A stretch of DNA of 64,000 bases, taken from contig CAJXQU010000001.1 in NCBI GenBank assembly GCA_913058255.1, forward strand, positions 186,001 through 250,000, written 5' to 3'. The stretch comes from an uncultured Pseudomonadota bacterium (GTDB lineage Bacteria > Pseudomonadota > Gammaproteobacteria > CAJXQU01). This document shows, in pieces, positions 1-8,980 of this stretch. The position numbers were made by a program, and so were the translations under genes. Position 1 is the first letter of the stretch. Each line of letters starts with the position of its first letter. The notes below the pieces were generated by a model. The model did not search any database. It was not told where the DNA came from and saw nothing but the letters and a program-made list of their open reading frames with translations.

Positions 1-497
1 AAGAAACGAATATAAGCCTCGCTCAAGCGTTCTAAATAGCCATAATCTATCCCTTGCTCATGATCAATCGCACGTTTTTTGATGCGTTGTTGCAGGATCT
101 CTACGGGTGCTTGTAGATAGATGACTAGATCCGGACGTGGTATTTCGACGGCGATGTTGGCATAAACCTGATCATAGAGCTTTAGTTCATCATCGTTCAG
201 AGTCAGCTCAGCAAACAGGCGATCTTTTTCTAGTAGAAAGTCAGCTACCCGAATAGGATTAAACAGATCGCTCTGACTGAGTGACTTTATTTGTGCTACG
301 CGTTGAAATAAAAAGAACAGCTGGGCAGCCAAAGCGGCATCCTTTGGATTCTTATAAAATTGGGGGAGGAATGGGTTCTCAGCAGCGTCTTCGAGGACTA
401 GATCTGAACCGTAGTGGCTCGCTAATCGTTTCGCGAGGGTTGTTTTTCCTACTCCAATGGGACCTTCTACAACGATATAACCGAACGATTTATTCAT
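1..497 (-). CDS. Deoxynucleoside kinase (dGK/dAK family), partial
   Basis: Phosphorylates deoxynucleosides in the cytoplasmic salvage pathway. Reading the minus strand from an ATG at 497, the protein begins MNKSFGYIVVEGPIGVGKTT, so a Walker A loop (GPIGVGKT) lies near residues 12-19. Further on are LFFLFQR and a RIKKRAIDHEQGIDYGYL stretch that resembles the lid and the following helix of the dNK family. About 165 codons are visible and the 3' end runs off the window at base 1. The ATG overlaps the last codons of folK by 8 bases, so the two are translationally coupled. A folK-dNK pair, often followed by panB, is common in gammaproteobacteria. Nucleoside specificity cannot be read from the fragment. 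Confidence 0.88.
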   Translation of the reverse strand, partial: MNKSFGYIVVEGPIGVGKTTLAKRLASHYGSDLVLEDAAENPFLPQFYKNPKDAALAAQLFFLFQRVAQIKSLSQSDLFNPIRVADFLLEKDRLFAELTLNDDELKLYDQVYANIAVEIPRPDLVIYLQAPVEILQQRIKKRAIDHEQGIDYGYLERLSEAYIRF

Positions 498-981
498 TAA
501 ATATTTTTGATAGACCTTGTTTCGAGCTTTGCTCAAGTAGTTCTGACATGGGTGCAAGACCTGGAATTTTAATATCAGGTGTAATTTCAGCTAGAGGATA
601 AAGCACAAATGGGCGTTCTGCGATCATTATATGCGGTACGATGAGATCAGGTTCGTTAATTTTCTGATCAGCATAAACTAATAAATCCAAATCTAGCGTA
701 CGTGGTCCCCAACGCTCTAGGCGGACACGGCGATGATCGTGTTCGATAGCTTGCAAAGCTCGCAGTAAAGGGATGGGCTCCAGCTGTGTTTTAATTTGAG
801 CCACAGCATTTATATAGTCTGGTTGTCCGGAAGGCCCGACGGGATCACTACGGTAAAGAGATGAGTGTTTAATTAAGCAAGTCAGCTCAATCGAGTCTAG
901 TTCCTCAAATGCAGTGCGAACTTGTTTGATCGGATCGTCAAGATTACTCCCAAGACCAATATAAGCGGTGATACTTTGCAT
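490..981 (-). CDS. folK: 2-amino-4-hydroxy-6-hydroxymethyldihydropteridine pyrophosphokinase
   Basis: HPPK transfers pyrophosphate from ATP to hydroxymethyl-dihydropterin in folate synthesis. The protein has 163 residues, the usual bacterial length. GLGSNL at residues 9-14 is the family N-terminus. RWGPRTLDLDLL at 90-101 carries the two magnesium-binding aspartates (D97, D99), and the PHxxxxRPFVL segment follows near 116-127. It lies 3 bases after pcnB and overlaps the downstream kinase, so pcnB-folK-kinase is one minus-strand operon. Assignment is secure. Confidence 0.96.
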   Translation of the reverse strand: MQSITAYIGLGSNLDDPIKQVRTAFEELDSIELTCLIKHSSLYRSDPVGPSGQPDYINAVAQIKTQLEPIPLLRALQAIEHDHRRVRLERWGPRTLDLDLLVYADQKINEPDLIVPHIMIAERPFVLYPLAEITPDIKIPGLAPMSELLEQSSKQGLSKIFNE

Positions 982-984
982 GGC

Positions 985-2304
985 TCAAGCTTGTGGAGTT
1001 TTTTTGCGTTTACGGTGACGTCGACGTTTTGATTTGTCTGCGGGTAATGCAACCTGCATCTCTTGCTGTCGTTGTTTATCTGCGGTTTGAAACTCGGTCC
1101 ACCAATCAGCCAACTCTTTTGGTGCCATGCAAACGTCTGCGCGCAATAATAGAAAGTCGTAAGCCGCGCGAAAACGTTTATTTTGTAGCAGTGCGTAAGG
1201 TCGTTTGCCTTGGCGGTTTTCTAGCCTATTTTGTAGTTCCCAAATCTCTCGAATGACATGCGTAAAGCGACGTGGGATAGCAACTTTCGCGATCTGTTTT
1301 GAAATGACGTTATCTGCCGCCAATCGTTGCGCTTCAAATAAAGGTGCGCCATTTTTTTGAAACTGTTGAGTCTGTTCCTGCATTGGATCCCATAACATCA
1401 CAGAGTACAAAAAGGCTGGGTTGATAGGCTTACCTTCTGAGATGCGGGCATCGGTATTTTGTAAGGCCTTGATCAAGAACATGTGTGGAAAACCAGCTTC
1501 TTCCTGCGCTAAGCTTAATTCAACTTCAGGGAATAATTGCTTAAATAGTCCGTAATAACGAAGCTTCTCAAAGGTTTGTAGAGCACTGCCACCAAGGAAT
1601 AGTTTATTCACCTCTTCAAAGAGTCGTGCAGGTGGAATGTCTTCTAATAGGTGGGCTAACTGAGGGATGGGGGCCTCTGTAGCCGGCTCAATGGTGAAAC
1701 CAAGCTTGGCTGCGAATCGAATCGCGCGAAGCATCCTTACAGGATCTTCTCGAAAACGTTCCTCTGGGTCACCTATAAAGCGAATACGACCGGCTTTAAC
1801 ATCTGCGACGCCACCGACATAATCAATAATTGAGAAGTCTGCAATATTGTAATACAAGGCATTAACCGTGAAGTCTCGTCGCCAGACATCGTCATCGATA
1901 TCGCCGTAAACATTATCACGTAGGATCATACCGTCTTCGATCAGACGATCTCCATCAGTTTCATGATTAGCGCGAAAAGTTGCGACTTCAATAATCTCTC
2001 GGCCAAAATGAACATGGGCAAGTCGAAAACGTCGGCCAATCAGACGGCAGTTACGAAAGAGTTCTCGCACCTGTTCGGGTCGTGCATCGGTGGCAATATC
2101 AAAATCTTTTGGTTCTACGTCGAGTAAGAGATCGCGTACTCCACCGCCAACTAAAAGTGCCTTATAACCAGCCTGCTTCAAGCGATACAATACCTTTAAG
2201 GCTTCTTTCGATATATTGTCTCGAGAAATATTATGTTCAGAACGAGGAATGATCTGAGCCTTCGCAGGAAATGGAATGATTTCTGCGTCAGTTGCGTTTT
2301 TCAT
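985..2304 (-). CDS. pcnB: Poly(A) polymerase I
   Basis: Adds 3' poly(A) tails to RNA and so promotes its decay. It belongs to the class II nucleotidyltransferase superfamily. The 439-residue protein has the nucleotide-binding GGG at 53-55 followed by VRDLL, and the metal-binding DFD at 67-69 (KDFDIATDA). GRRFRLAHVHFGREIIEVATF at about 90-110 is of the PcnB rather than the CCA-adding subtype. RRDFTVNALYYN follows, and the C-terminus ends in a very basic tail (KSKRRRHRKRKK) typical of PcnB and probably RNA-binding. It is the first gene of the pcnB-folK-kinase operon and is divergent from hemB. Confidence 0.95.
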   Translation of the reverse strand: MKNATDAEIIPFPAKAQIIPRSEHNISRDNISKEALKVLYRLKQAGYKALLVGGGVRDLLLDVEPKDFDIATDARPEQVRELFRNCRLIGRRFRLAHVHFGREIIEVATFRANHETDGDRLIEDGMILRDNVYGDIDDDVWRRDFTVNALYYNIADFSIIDYVGGVADVKAGRIRFIGDPEERFREDPVRMLRAIRFAAKLGFTIEPATEAPIPQLAHLLEDIPPARLFEEVNKLFLGGSALQTFEKLRYYGLFKQLFPEVELSLAQEEAGFPHMFLIKALQNTDARISEGKPINPAFLYSVMLWDPMQEQTQQFQKNGAPLFEAQRLAADNVISKQIAKVAIPRRFTHVIREIWELQNRLENRQGKRPYALLQNKRFRAAYDFLLLRADVCMAPKELADWWTEFQTADKQRQQEMQVALPADKSKRRRHRKRKKTPQA

Positions 2305-2320
2305 CTAAGGAATAGTTGTA

Positions 2321-2349
2321 GTTGTGGAAAGTACATGTGCTCGTATAAT
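2321..2349 (+). promoter_or_regulatory. Predicted sigma70 promoter of hemB
   Basis: A perfect -10 box TATAAT lies at 2344-2349, with a weaker -35 TTGTGG at 2322-2327 and 16-base spacing. The expected start of transcription is near 2356, about 57 bases before hemB. Confidence 0.55.
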
Positions 2350-2362
2350 AACACGCTTTAGA

Positions 2363-2386
2363 CACCTCTATAAGAGGTGCTTTTTT
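2363..2386 (+). terminator. Terminator-like hairpin in the hemB leader
   Basis: CACCTC (2363-2368), a five-base loop and GAGGTG (2374-2379) are followed by C and six T. This is a textbook intrinsic terminator on the plus strand, yet it sits between the predicted hemB promoter and the hemB ATG, only a few bases after the predicted start of transcription. No plus-strand gene upstream needs it. Confidence 0.6.
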
Positions 2387-2412
2387 GACTTCTTTTAAGG
2401 ATGGCTAAATAA

Positions 2413-3408
<996 letters not shown>

Positions 3409-3447
3409 TTTTTCGAGAAATTAGGATCGAATAAAGAATAATAAATT

Positions 3448-4698
3448 ATGGATATAAAAGATTACATGCAGGATTTAGGCGAAAAAGCCCGAAAGGCTTC
3501 TCGTCTGATGGCAAAAGCCGACAGTAATGCAAAAGATAAAGCCCTACTGACCATTGCAGATATTCTCGAACAACGGAAAGCAGAATTGATCGCAGCGAAT
3601 AAACTTGATTTAGAAGCTGGTGCAGATTTAGAAGCGGCGATGCTTGATCGTTTAGAACTAAACGATGCTCGAATAGCATCGATGGCAGAAGGTTTACGAC
3701 AGGTGGCTGCTTTAGCGGATCCTATCGGTGAAGTTTCTGACATGAAGTATCGTCCTTCTGGGATCCAGCTTGGCAAAATGCGCGTGCCGTTAGGTGTCAT
3801 CGGTATTATTTATGAGTCACGTCCAAATGTGACTGCGGATGCGGCGGCGTTAGCTTTAAAGTCGGGTAATGCAACAATTTTGCGTGGCGGTTCAGAATCA
3901 ATCCACTCTAATCAAGCAATTGCGATCTGCGTAAAGGAAGGTTTGCAAAAAGTAGGTTTGCCAGAAGACGCCGTACAGGTGATCGAAACGACCGATCGTG
4001 CCGCAGTTGGGGAGTTGTTGGCGATGAATGAGTTTGTCGATGTGATCATTCCACGCGGAGGCAAAGGTTTAATCGAACGGATCAGTAAAGAAGCGACGAT
4101 GCCAGTGATCAAGCATTTAGATGGGATCTGTCATGTTTATATTGATGAGCAGGCCGATTTAACCAAGGCGATTAATATTGCAATTAATTCCAAAACGCAT
4201 CGTTATGGCGTTTGTAATGCGATGGAAACGTTACTGGTTGCCGAGGCAGTAGCAGAAAAAATACTAAGCCAACTTGCACCAAAATATATTGAAAAAGGTG
4301 TTGAACTACGAGGTTGTGCTGCGACGAAAGCAATTCTTTCGGATATTGTTGAAGCAACCGAAGAAGACTGGCAAACAGAATACTTAGCGCCGATCTTGTC
4401 GATTAAAGTCGTTAAAAATGTCGATGAAGCGATCGATCATATTAATCATTACAGTTCTCAGCACACGGAATCGATCGTCACGGAAAACTACACAACAGGC
4501 AGGCAATTTTTACGTGAGGTGGATTCCAGTTCAGTGATGATTAATGCATCAACACGATTCGCGGATGGTTTTGAATATGGTCTAGGTGCCGAGATTGGTA
4601 TCAGCACCGATAAATTTCATGCGCGTGGACCTGTGGGATTAGAAGGTTTAACCTCGCAGAAATATATCGTTTTGGGTGATGGTCAGATCCGTGAATAG
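3448..4698 (+). CDS. proA: Gamma-glutamyl phosphate reductase
   Basis: NADPH-dependent second step of proline synthesis, converting glutamyl-5-phosphate to glutamate semialdehyde. It has 416 residues, standard for the family. The aldehyde-dehydrogenase-type catalytic cysteine is C256 in [30 protein letters not shown] (117-133) and [16 protein letters not shown] near the C-terminus are strongly conserved. proB is not adjacent. It lies 39 bases after hemB and 35 bases before nadD in one plus-strand run, so co-transcription is likely. Confidence 0.97.
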   Translation: MDIKDYMQDLGEKARKASRLMAKADSNAKDKALLTIADILEQRKAELIAANKLDLEAGADLEAAMLDRLELNDARIASMAEGLRQVAALADPIGEVSDMKYRPSGIQLGKMRVPLGVIGIIYESRPNVTADAAALALKSGNATILRGGSESIHSNQAIAICVKEGLQKVGLPEDAVQVIETTDRAAVGELLAMNEFVDVIIPRGGKGLIERISKEATMPVIKHLDGICHVYIDEQADLTKAINIAINSKTHRYGVCNAMETLLVAEAVAEKILSQLAPKYIEKGVELRGCAATKAILSDIVEATEEDWQTEYLAPILSIKVVKNVDEAIDHINHYSSQHTESIVTENYTTGRQFLREVDSSSVMINASTRFADGFEYGLGAEIGISTDKFHARGPVGLEGLTSQKYIVLGDGQIRE

Positions 4699-4733
4699 TC
4701 TCTTGCTGGTCTTGGTAGATTGATCAGAACGAT

Positions 4734-5363
4734 ATGAAACCAATCGCAATCCTAGGGGGGACTTTTAATCCAATTCATCACGGGCATTTACGTGTGGCGA
4801 TTGAAGTCAAAGAAGCGTTAGACTTAGCGGAAGTGCACCTGATCCCTTTGTTGGCTCCACCGCATCGGGAACCACCAAAAGTGAGTGCTCACACTCGGTT
4901 TGAGATGATTGCAGCAGCAACGAATGATGAATCTGAGTTGATCGCGGATGATCGAGAGATTCGTCGTGGAGGTATCTCTTATTCAGTTGAGACGCTACGT
5001 GAACTACGTGCAGAGAATGCTTCGACACCAATATGTATGGTGGTAGGCACCGATGCATTTGCGCATTTGCACACTTGGCGGGATTGGAAAGAATTGATCA
5101 CGCTGGCTCATATTGTTGTGGTACATAGGCCGGGTGTTGATCTGCCTAGCGATGCTCCTGCGAACCTATTATTAGAAGAGTTTGGGACGGATGAGGTTGC
5201 TGATCTACATGCCTCCCCTGCTGGACGGTTTATGTCGATTTCAATCCCAATGCTTGAGATCTCCTCGACACAGATCCGTTCGATCCTGCACAATGGGCTA
5301 AGCCCAAAATATTTACTCCCTAAATCAGTATTGAACATTATTAGAGAACACGAATTATATTAA
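4734..5363 (+). CDS. nadD: Nicotinate-nucleotide adenylyltransferase
   Basis: Adenylates nicotinate mononucleotide in NAD synthesis. The 209-residue protein begins with the nucleotidyltransferase motif GGTFNPIHHGHLR (8-20), whose HxGH histidines bind ATP phosphates. It ends with the second motif ISSTQIR. Its stop is 2 bases before rsfS. The order nadD-rsfS-rlmH is widely conserved in bacteria and supports the call. Confidence 0.96.
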   Translation: MKPIAILGGTFNPIHHGHLRVAIEVKEALDLAEVHLIPLLAPPHREPPKVSAHTRFEMIAAATNDESELIADDREIRRGGISYSVETLRELRAENASTPICMVVGTDAFAHLHTWRDWKELITLAHIVVVHRPGVDLPSDAPANLLLEEFGTDEVADLHASPAGRFMSISIPMLEISSTQIRSILHNGLSPKYLLPKSVLNIIREHELY

Positions 5364-5365
5364 TT

Positions 5366-5710
5366 ATGGAAATAGAAAAACTTAAAGAACTTGTAACCGA
5401 AGCCCTAGATGATGTGAAAGGACAGGATATTGAGGTTATCGATGTGCGTGATACCACAACGATAACGGACTATATGGTCATCGCTTCAGGAACCTCTTCT
5501 CGACAAGTAAGAGCCTTAGCGCAAAATGTGGTGGAAGAGAGTAAGAAAAATGGTGTCATGCCAATAGGTACTGAGGGTGAAGAAAAAGCAGAATGGGTGC
5601 TGGTTGATCTGGGTGACATTATTGTTCATGTCATGCAGGTGGCAACACGTGAATTTTATCAACTGGAAAAACTGTGGTCGCAAACAGAAGATCAAGATAG
5701 GCAAGAATAA
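5366..5710 (+). CDS. rsfS: Ribosomal silencing factor RsfS
   Basis: Binds protein L14 of the large ribosomal subunit and blocks subunit joining when nutrients are short. The 114-residue protein shows family landmarks: DVRDTTTITDYMVIASGTSSRQVRA (26-50 region), EGEEKAEWVLVDLGDIIVHVM and a C-terminal FYQLEKLW. It lies between nadD and rlmH in the conserved order. Confidence 0.95.
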   Translation: MEIEKLKELVTEALDDVKGQDIEVIDVRDTTTITDYMVIASGTSSRQVRALAQNVVEESKKNGVMPIGTEGEEKAEWVLVDLGDIIVHVMQVATREFYQLEKLWSQTEDQDRQE

Positions 5711-5722
5711 GATTTTTCATCT

Positions 5723-6193
5723 ATGCAAATTCACCTTCTGGCCATCGGGAAAAAAATGCCGGACTGGATTAGTACCGGTTTTAAGGAGTACACCAGTCGT
5801 TTGAAATCGACGATGCCTTTGTTTTTGACTGAGATCGCTACCACCCGAAAGTCAAACTCACAAGACAGTAAAACTGTGATGCGGGAAGAGGGTGAGAAGT
5901 TACTCGCCGCTATTCCGGACAATGCTTGGGTGGTTGCTTTGGATGAGCATGGCAAGCAGTGGAGTAGTAAAGAGCTGGCTGCCCAAGTTGAAAAATGGGC
6001 TAATCATTCTTCACAGGTGGCGTTGATGATCGGTGGTGCTGATGGTTTGGATAAAACTTGTCTGGAACGAGCCGATCAAACTTGGTCATTATCACCGATG
6101 ACTTTGCCGCATGCGATGGTTCGAGTTGTTGTTGCTGAACAGCTTTATCGGGCTTGGAGTCTTAATAACAATCATCCTTATCATCGGTCATGA
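5723..6193 (+). CDS. rlmH: 23S rRNA (pseudouridine1915-N3) methyltransferase
   Basis: SPOUT-family enzyme that methylates pseudouridine 1915 in helix 69 of 23S rRNA. It has 156 residues. The SAM-binding knot includes LMIGGADGL (the family usually has GGPDG, here alanine replaces proline) and SLSPMTLPHAMVRV, followed by EQLYRAWSLNNNHPYHR at the C-terminus, which supplies the catalytic tail. Its last four bases overlap the maf start codon (ATGA). Confidence 0.96.
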   Translation: MQIHLLAIGKKMPDWISTGFKEYTSRLKSTMPLFLTEIATTRKSNSQDSKTVMREEGEKLLAAIPDNAWVVALDEHGKQWSSKELAAQVEKWANHSSQVALMIGGADGLDKTCLERADQTWSLSPMTLPHAMVRVVVAEQLYRAWSLNNNHPYHRS

Positions 6194-6774
6194 GTCTTTA
6201 TTTAGCTTCTCGTTCTCCACGCCGCCGCGAACTGCTTGATCAAATCGGGATGTCGTATGACTGTCTCGACGTTGAGATCAATGAAGATTGGGATGGTATT
6301 GAGCAAGCACGTGATTATGTCGCGCGTTTAGCGATCGGCAAGGCGCAAGCTGGATATGCGCAGCTATCTTCAGATCTTAAAGCGGATGAAAAGAATGTCG
6401 TGTTAGGTGCTGATACTTCCGTGGTATTAGATGATCAGATCCTCGGCAAGGCAACGACAGACTTTGAAGCACGGGAAATGTTGACGTTGCTTTCGGGGTG
6501 TTGCCATGATGTGTTTACGGGGGTGGCGTTAGTCGGAAGCGAAGAACGAGTGATAGTTAATCACAATAAGGTCTTCTTTCGTGTATTAACGTCAAAAGAA
6601 TGTCACCAGTATTGTGCGACAGGAGAACCTCTCGGAAAAGCAGGTGGTTATGCTATTCAGGGCATGGGTGCTTTATTCGTTGAGCGTGTCGAAGGTAGTT
6701 ATTCTGGTGTTATGGGACTGCCATTGTTTGAAACGGCTGCTCTGCTCCGATCAGCTGATCTAAAGGTTTTATAA
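6190..6774 (+). CDS. maf: Maf family nucleotide pyrophosphatase
   Basis: Hydrolyses nucleoside triphosphates to monophosphates, probably dTTP/UTP or modified pyrimidines as house cleaning. The 194-residue protein opens with ASRSPRRRELL (6-16). VLGADTSVVLD and the KAGGYAIQGMG segment follow in the expected order. The start overlaps rlmH by four bases, so translation is coupled. The exact substrate subgroup (YhdE-like versus YceF-like) is not certain from sequence. Confidence 0.92.
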   Translation: MSLYLASRSPRRRELLDQIGMSYDCLDVEINEDWDGIEQARDYVARLAIGKAQAGYAQLSSDLKADEKNVVLGADTSVVLDDQILGKATTDFEAREMLTLLSGCCHDVFTGVALVGSEERVIVNHNKVFFRVLTSKECHQYCATGEPLGKAGGYAIQGMGALFVERVEGSYSGVMGLPLFETAALLRSADLKVL

Positions 6775-6813
6775 ATACATCTAAGTTTATTTAAGACCAA
6801 AGTCTTATCTGGC

Positions 6814-7446
6814 ATGGTTCATGAATATGTATACTTCATGAATACTTACTCTCAAGAACAAGCTTTTTTCGTGTCATCTGCGGTGGTCGCTGGTCGGCTT
6901 TTGACCGTTATGCAAGTTGCAAAAGAAATATCACTGGCCGCTAAGAATGCGAAAGCGATCGCGGAGCGTGCTGGTGAAAAAGCGAATAGTTTTAAACCGA
7001 TAACTGACTTTATCGATGAGATGGGACGAGAGACGATAACGCTCGTTGAAAAGATTAACGAACAAGCGTTAGAAGTTTCAAGGAGTGCGGTGGAAGAGTT
7101 ACGCTGTTCTGAAGCCAGTGAGAGATTTTTACATGCTGCCAGTTTGCTGGGTGAACATCGACGAGCTGAAGTGCTACAAGATAAAGCAAAAGAAATAGAA
7201 GCCGATGCTGAACGACAGAAAAAAGAAGTCAGACAACAAGCTCGTGCACTACTAGAAATGTTAGAAAGAATTTGGAGTTGCATGCGAGCATCCGGTGTTA
7301 TTTCAACGCGTTCTAGGGTTGAAGCTGTCAGTGCTGAAGAATATCAAGAGAGCTTGCAGGTTGTAGCAGAAACAATTGAAAAAGCATCAGAAAGAATCAA
7401 AGACATCATTCGCGATTGCGAAAGAACTATTCACCAGAACATGTAA
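6814..7446 (+). CDS. Soluble helical protein with degenerate chemoreceptor-tip motif
   Basis: Function unknown. The 210-residue protein has no membrane segment and is almost wholly alpha-helical and charged. Residues 45-70 (NAKAIAERAGEKANSF, then KPITDFIDEM) match the methyl-accepting chemotaxis hairpin tip NAAxEAARAGExGRGFAVVADEV at N45, A46, A50, R52, A53, G54, E55 and F60. The remaining helices look like a coiled coil with many Glu, Lys and Arg. The start is uncertain: no good ribosome site precedes ATG 6814, and ATG 6838 or ATG 6910 are alternatives. It lies 15 bases before an ODP-type sensor gene, suggesting that the two act together. This role is inference. Confidence 0.7.
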   Translation: MVHEYVYFMNTYSQEQAFFVSSAVVAGRLLTVMQVAKEISLAAKNAKAIAERAGEKANSFKPITDFIDEMGRETITLVEKINEQALEVSRSAVEELRCSEASERFLHAASLLGEHRRAEVLQDKAKEIEADAERQKKEVRQQARALLEMLERIWSCMRASGVISTRSRVEAVSAEEYQESLQVVAETIEKASERIKDIIRDCERTIHQNM

Positions 7447-7461
7447 AAGCGGGCTCAACCA

Positions 7462-8214
7462 ATGAAAGAAACAATAATATATGACGAAGGGTATCAGTGG
7501 ATCATGTTCGGGCGTGATCCTGATAAGCCAGAGGGGATCATTGATACCAATCAGTTTATGATCAAAGATGGTACGAGAAGCCTTTTGCTTGATCCTGGTG
7601 GCATCGAGATATTTTCATCTATGCTCGCTTGTGTAACGCGTCATTCGGACCCTTCTGAGATTACCGATATTTTTGCTTCTCATCAGGATCCGGATATTAT
7701 TTCTTCATTAGGTTTGTGGGACAAAGCGACTCCACATGCCAAATTACATTCTCCATGGATATGGGAAGGATTTATTCGCCATTTTGGTTGTGAAAAAATC
7801 CAATATTGTGGAATTCCAGATGAAGGCAGCGAGCTTGAATTAAATCAAGCAAGATTACAGTTTATCCCCGCCCACTACCTGCATTCATCAGGCAACTTTA
7901 ATGTCTATGATCCCAAAGCGAAGATCTTGATGAGTGGTGATATTGGTGCTGCTTTAGAGCCTCATGGCTCGCCGATGTTTGTTGAAGATTTTGATGAGCA
8001 TGTGCAAAAGATGACTATGTTTCATCAACGTTGGATGCCGTCAAATCGAGCGAAGAATGATTGGGTTCAACGAGTGCGTAAATTAGACATCAAAATTATG
8101 GCTCCTCAGCATGGCCGTTTGTTTAAAGGTGCTGACGTGAAACGCTTTTTGGACTGGTTCGAAGCGCTTGAAGTTGGAACGGGTGTAAAAGATTTAGCGA
8201 GTAGCAACGCTTAG
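7462..8214 (+). CDS. Diiron oxygen-binding protein (ODP-like metallo-beta-lactamase fold)
   Basis: The 250-residue protein is a metallo-beta-lactamase fold related to flavodiiron proteins but lacks a flavodoxin domain. Visible ligand motifs are HQDPD (H74, D76, D78), AHYLH (H138/H141), SGDIG (D160) and PQHG (H217). The canonical HxExDH motif is altered: Glu is Asp76 and the last His is Ile79. This altered site is the mark of ODP proteins, which bind O2 or NO as sensors rather than reduce it. The preceding gene carries a chemoreceptor-tip-like sequence. In Treponema an ODP works with a chemoreceptor. An aerotaxis or redox-signalling role is inferred. A bidirectional terminator follows. Confidence 0.8.
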   Translation: MKETIIYDEGYQWIMFGRDPDKPEGIIDTNQFMIKDGTRSLLLDPGGIEIFSSMLACVTRHSDPSEITDIFASHQDPDIISSLGLWDKATPHAKLHSPWIWEGFIRHFGCEKIQYCGIPDEGSELELNQARLQFIPAHYLHSSGNFNVYDPKAKILMSGDIGAALEPHGSPMFVEDFDEHVQKMTMFHQRWMPSNRAKNDWVQRVRKLDIKIMAPQHGRLFKGADVKRFLDWFEALEVGTGVKDLASSNA

Positions 8215-8234
8215 ACAATTTCAGGAAGACAATA

Positions 8235-8271
8235 AAAAGGGCTGCCTAAATAATTAGGTAGCCCTTTTTTT
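8235..8271. terminator. Bidirectional intrinsic terminator
   Basis: An 11-bp stem (8239-8249 with 8254-8264, one G-T pair, loop ATAA) is flanked by A-rich sequence on the left and seven T on the right. It can end the plus-strand ODP transcript and the minus-strand ppa transcript. Confidence 0.9.
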
Positions 8272-8298
8272 GTTTCTACCTCTCAGAATCTTTGAGGT

Positions 8299-8829
8299 TT
8301 AGCTTTTTTGTGCTCGTTCGTAAGAATCCATGATTTCTTTACGAGTTTCTTTTAAGCCAAGCCAACCTTGAACCTTCACCCACTTCCCTTCTTCAAGATC
8401 TTTGTAATGCTCAAAGAAATGAGTGATCTGGTTAAGTAACATCTCTGGAAAATCTTCTGGTCCTTTTACATCTTTGTACATGCTCGAAAGCTTATCGACA
8501 GGTACCGCCAAGATTTTTGCATCTTCACCAGCTTCATCTGTCATTGCTAGCATGCCGATAGGTCGACAACGGACAACTGAGCCTGTGATCAAAGGTACGC
8601 CTGTGACGACTAACACATCAGCAGGATCACCATCATCAGATAGTGTGTCAGGAATGTAGCCGTAATTACATGGATAGTGCATGGCCGTATTCATAAAACG
8701 ATCAACAAACATTGCACCTGTTTCTTTATCTACTTCGTACTTTACGGGATCTCCGCGTAAAGGGATCTCGATAACTACATTAAAATCGTCCGGTAGTTGC
8801 TTCCCTGCAGGGACCTGTCTTAACGCCAT
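8299..8829 (-). CDS. ppa: Inorganic pyrophosphatase (soluble, family I)
   Basis: Hydrolyses cytoplasmic pyrophosphate to phosphate and so drives biosynthesis. It has 176 residues, as in Escherichia coli. The magnesium-binding signature DGDPADVLV and the YGYIPDTL segment are present, and [16 protein letters not shown] is the usual C-terminal active-site strand. It is divergent from hppA, 151 bases away, so two different pyrophosphate-using enzymes share one intergenic region. Confidence 0.97.
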   Translation of the reverse strand: MALRQVPAGKQLPDDFNVVIEIPLRGDPVKYEVDKETGAMFVDRFMNTAMHYPCNYGYIPDTLSDDGDPADVLVVTGVPLITGSVVRCRPIGMLAMTDEAGEDAKILAVPVDKLSSMYKDVKGPEDFPEMLLNQITHFFEHYKDLEEGKWVKVQGWLGLKETRKEIMDSYERAQKS

Positions 8830-8980
8830 GAATATTCCTCTCGTTAGGCTGAAAAATAAAAAAAATCAGCACATCATATACGTATAAATATTTCCTGTGA
8901 GAAAAACAACGGTTTACACAGTGTTTCCTCTGGGTATACAGTAGGGTCGAATATCAATTAATTCTTATAAGGGGGTCAAT

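Noticed and set aside
281-601. 106-residue plus-strand frame across the kinase and folK genes
   Set aside because: It lies antisense to two recognised genes and has no recognisable protein features.
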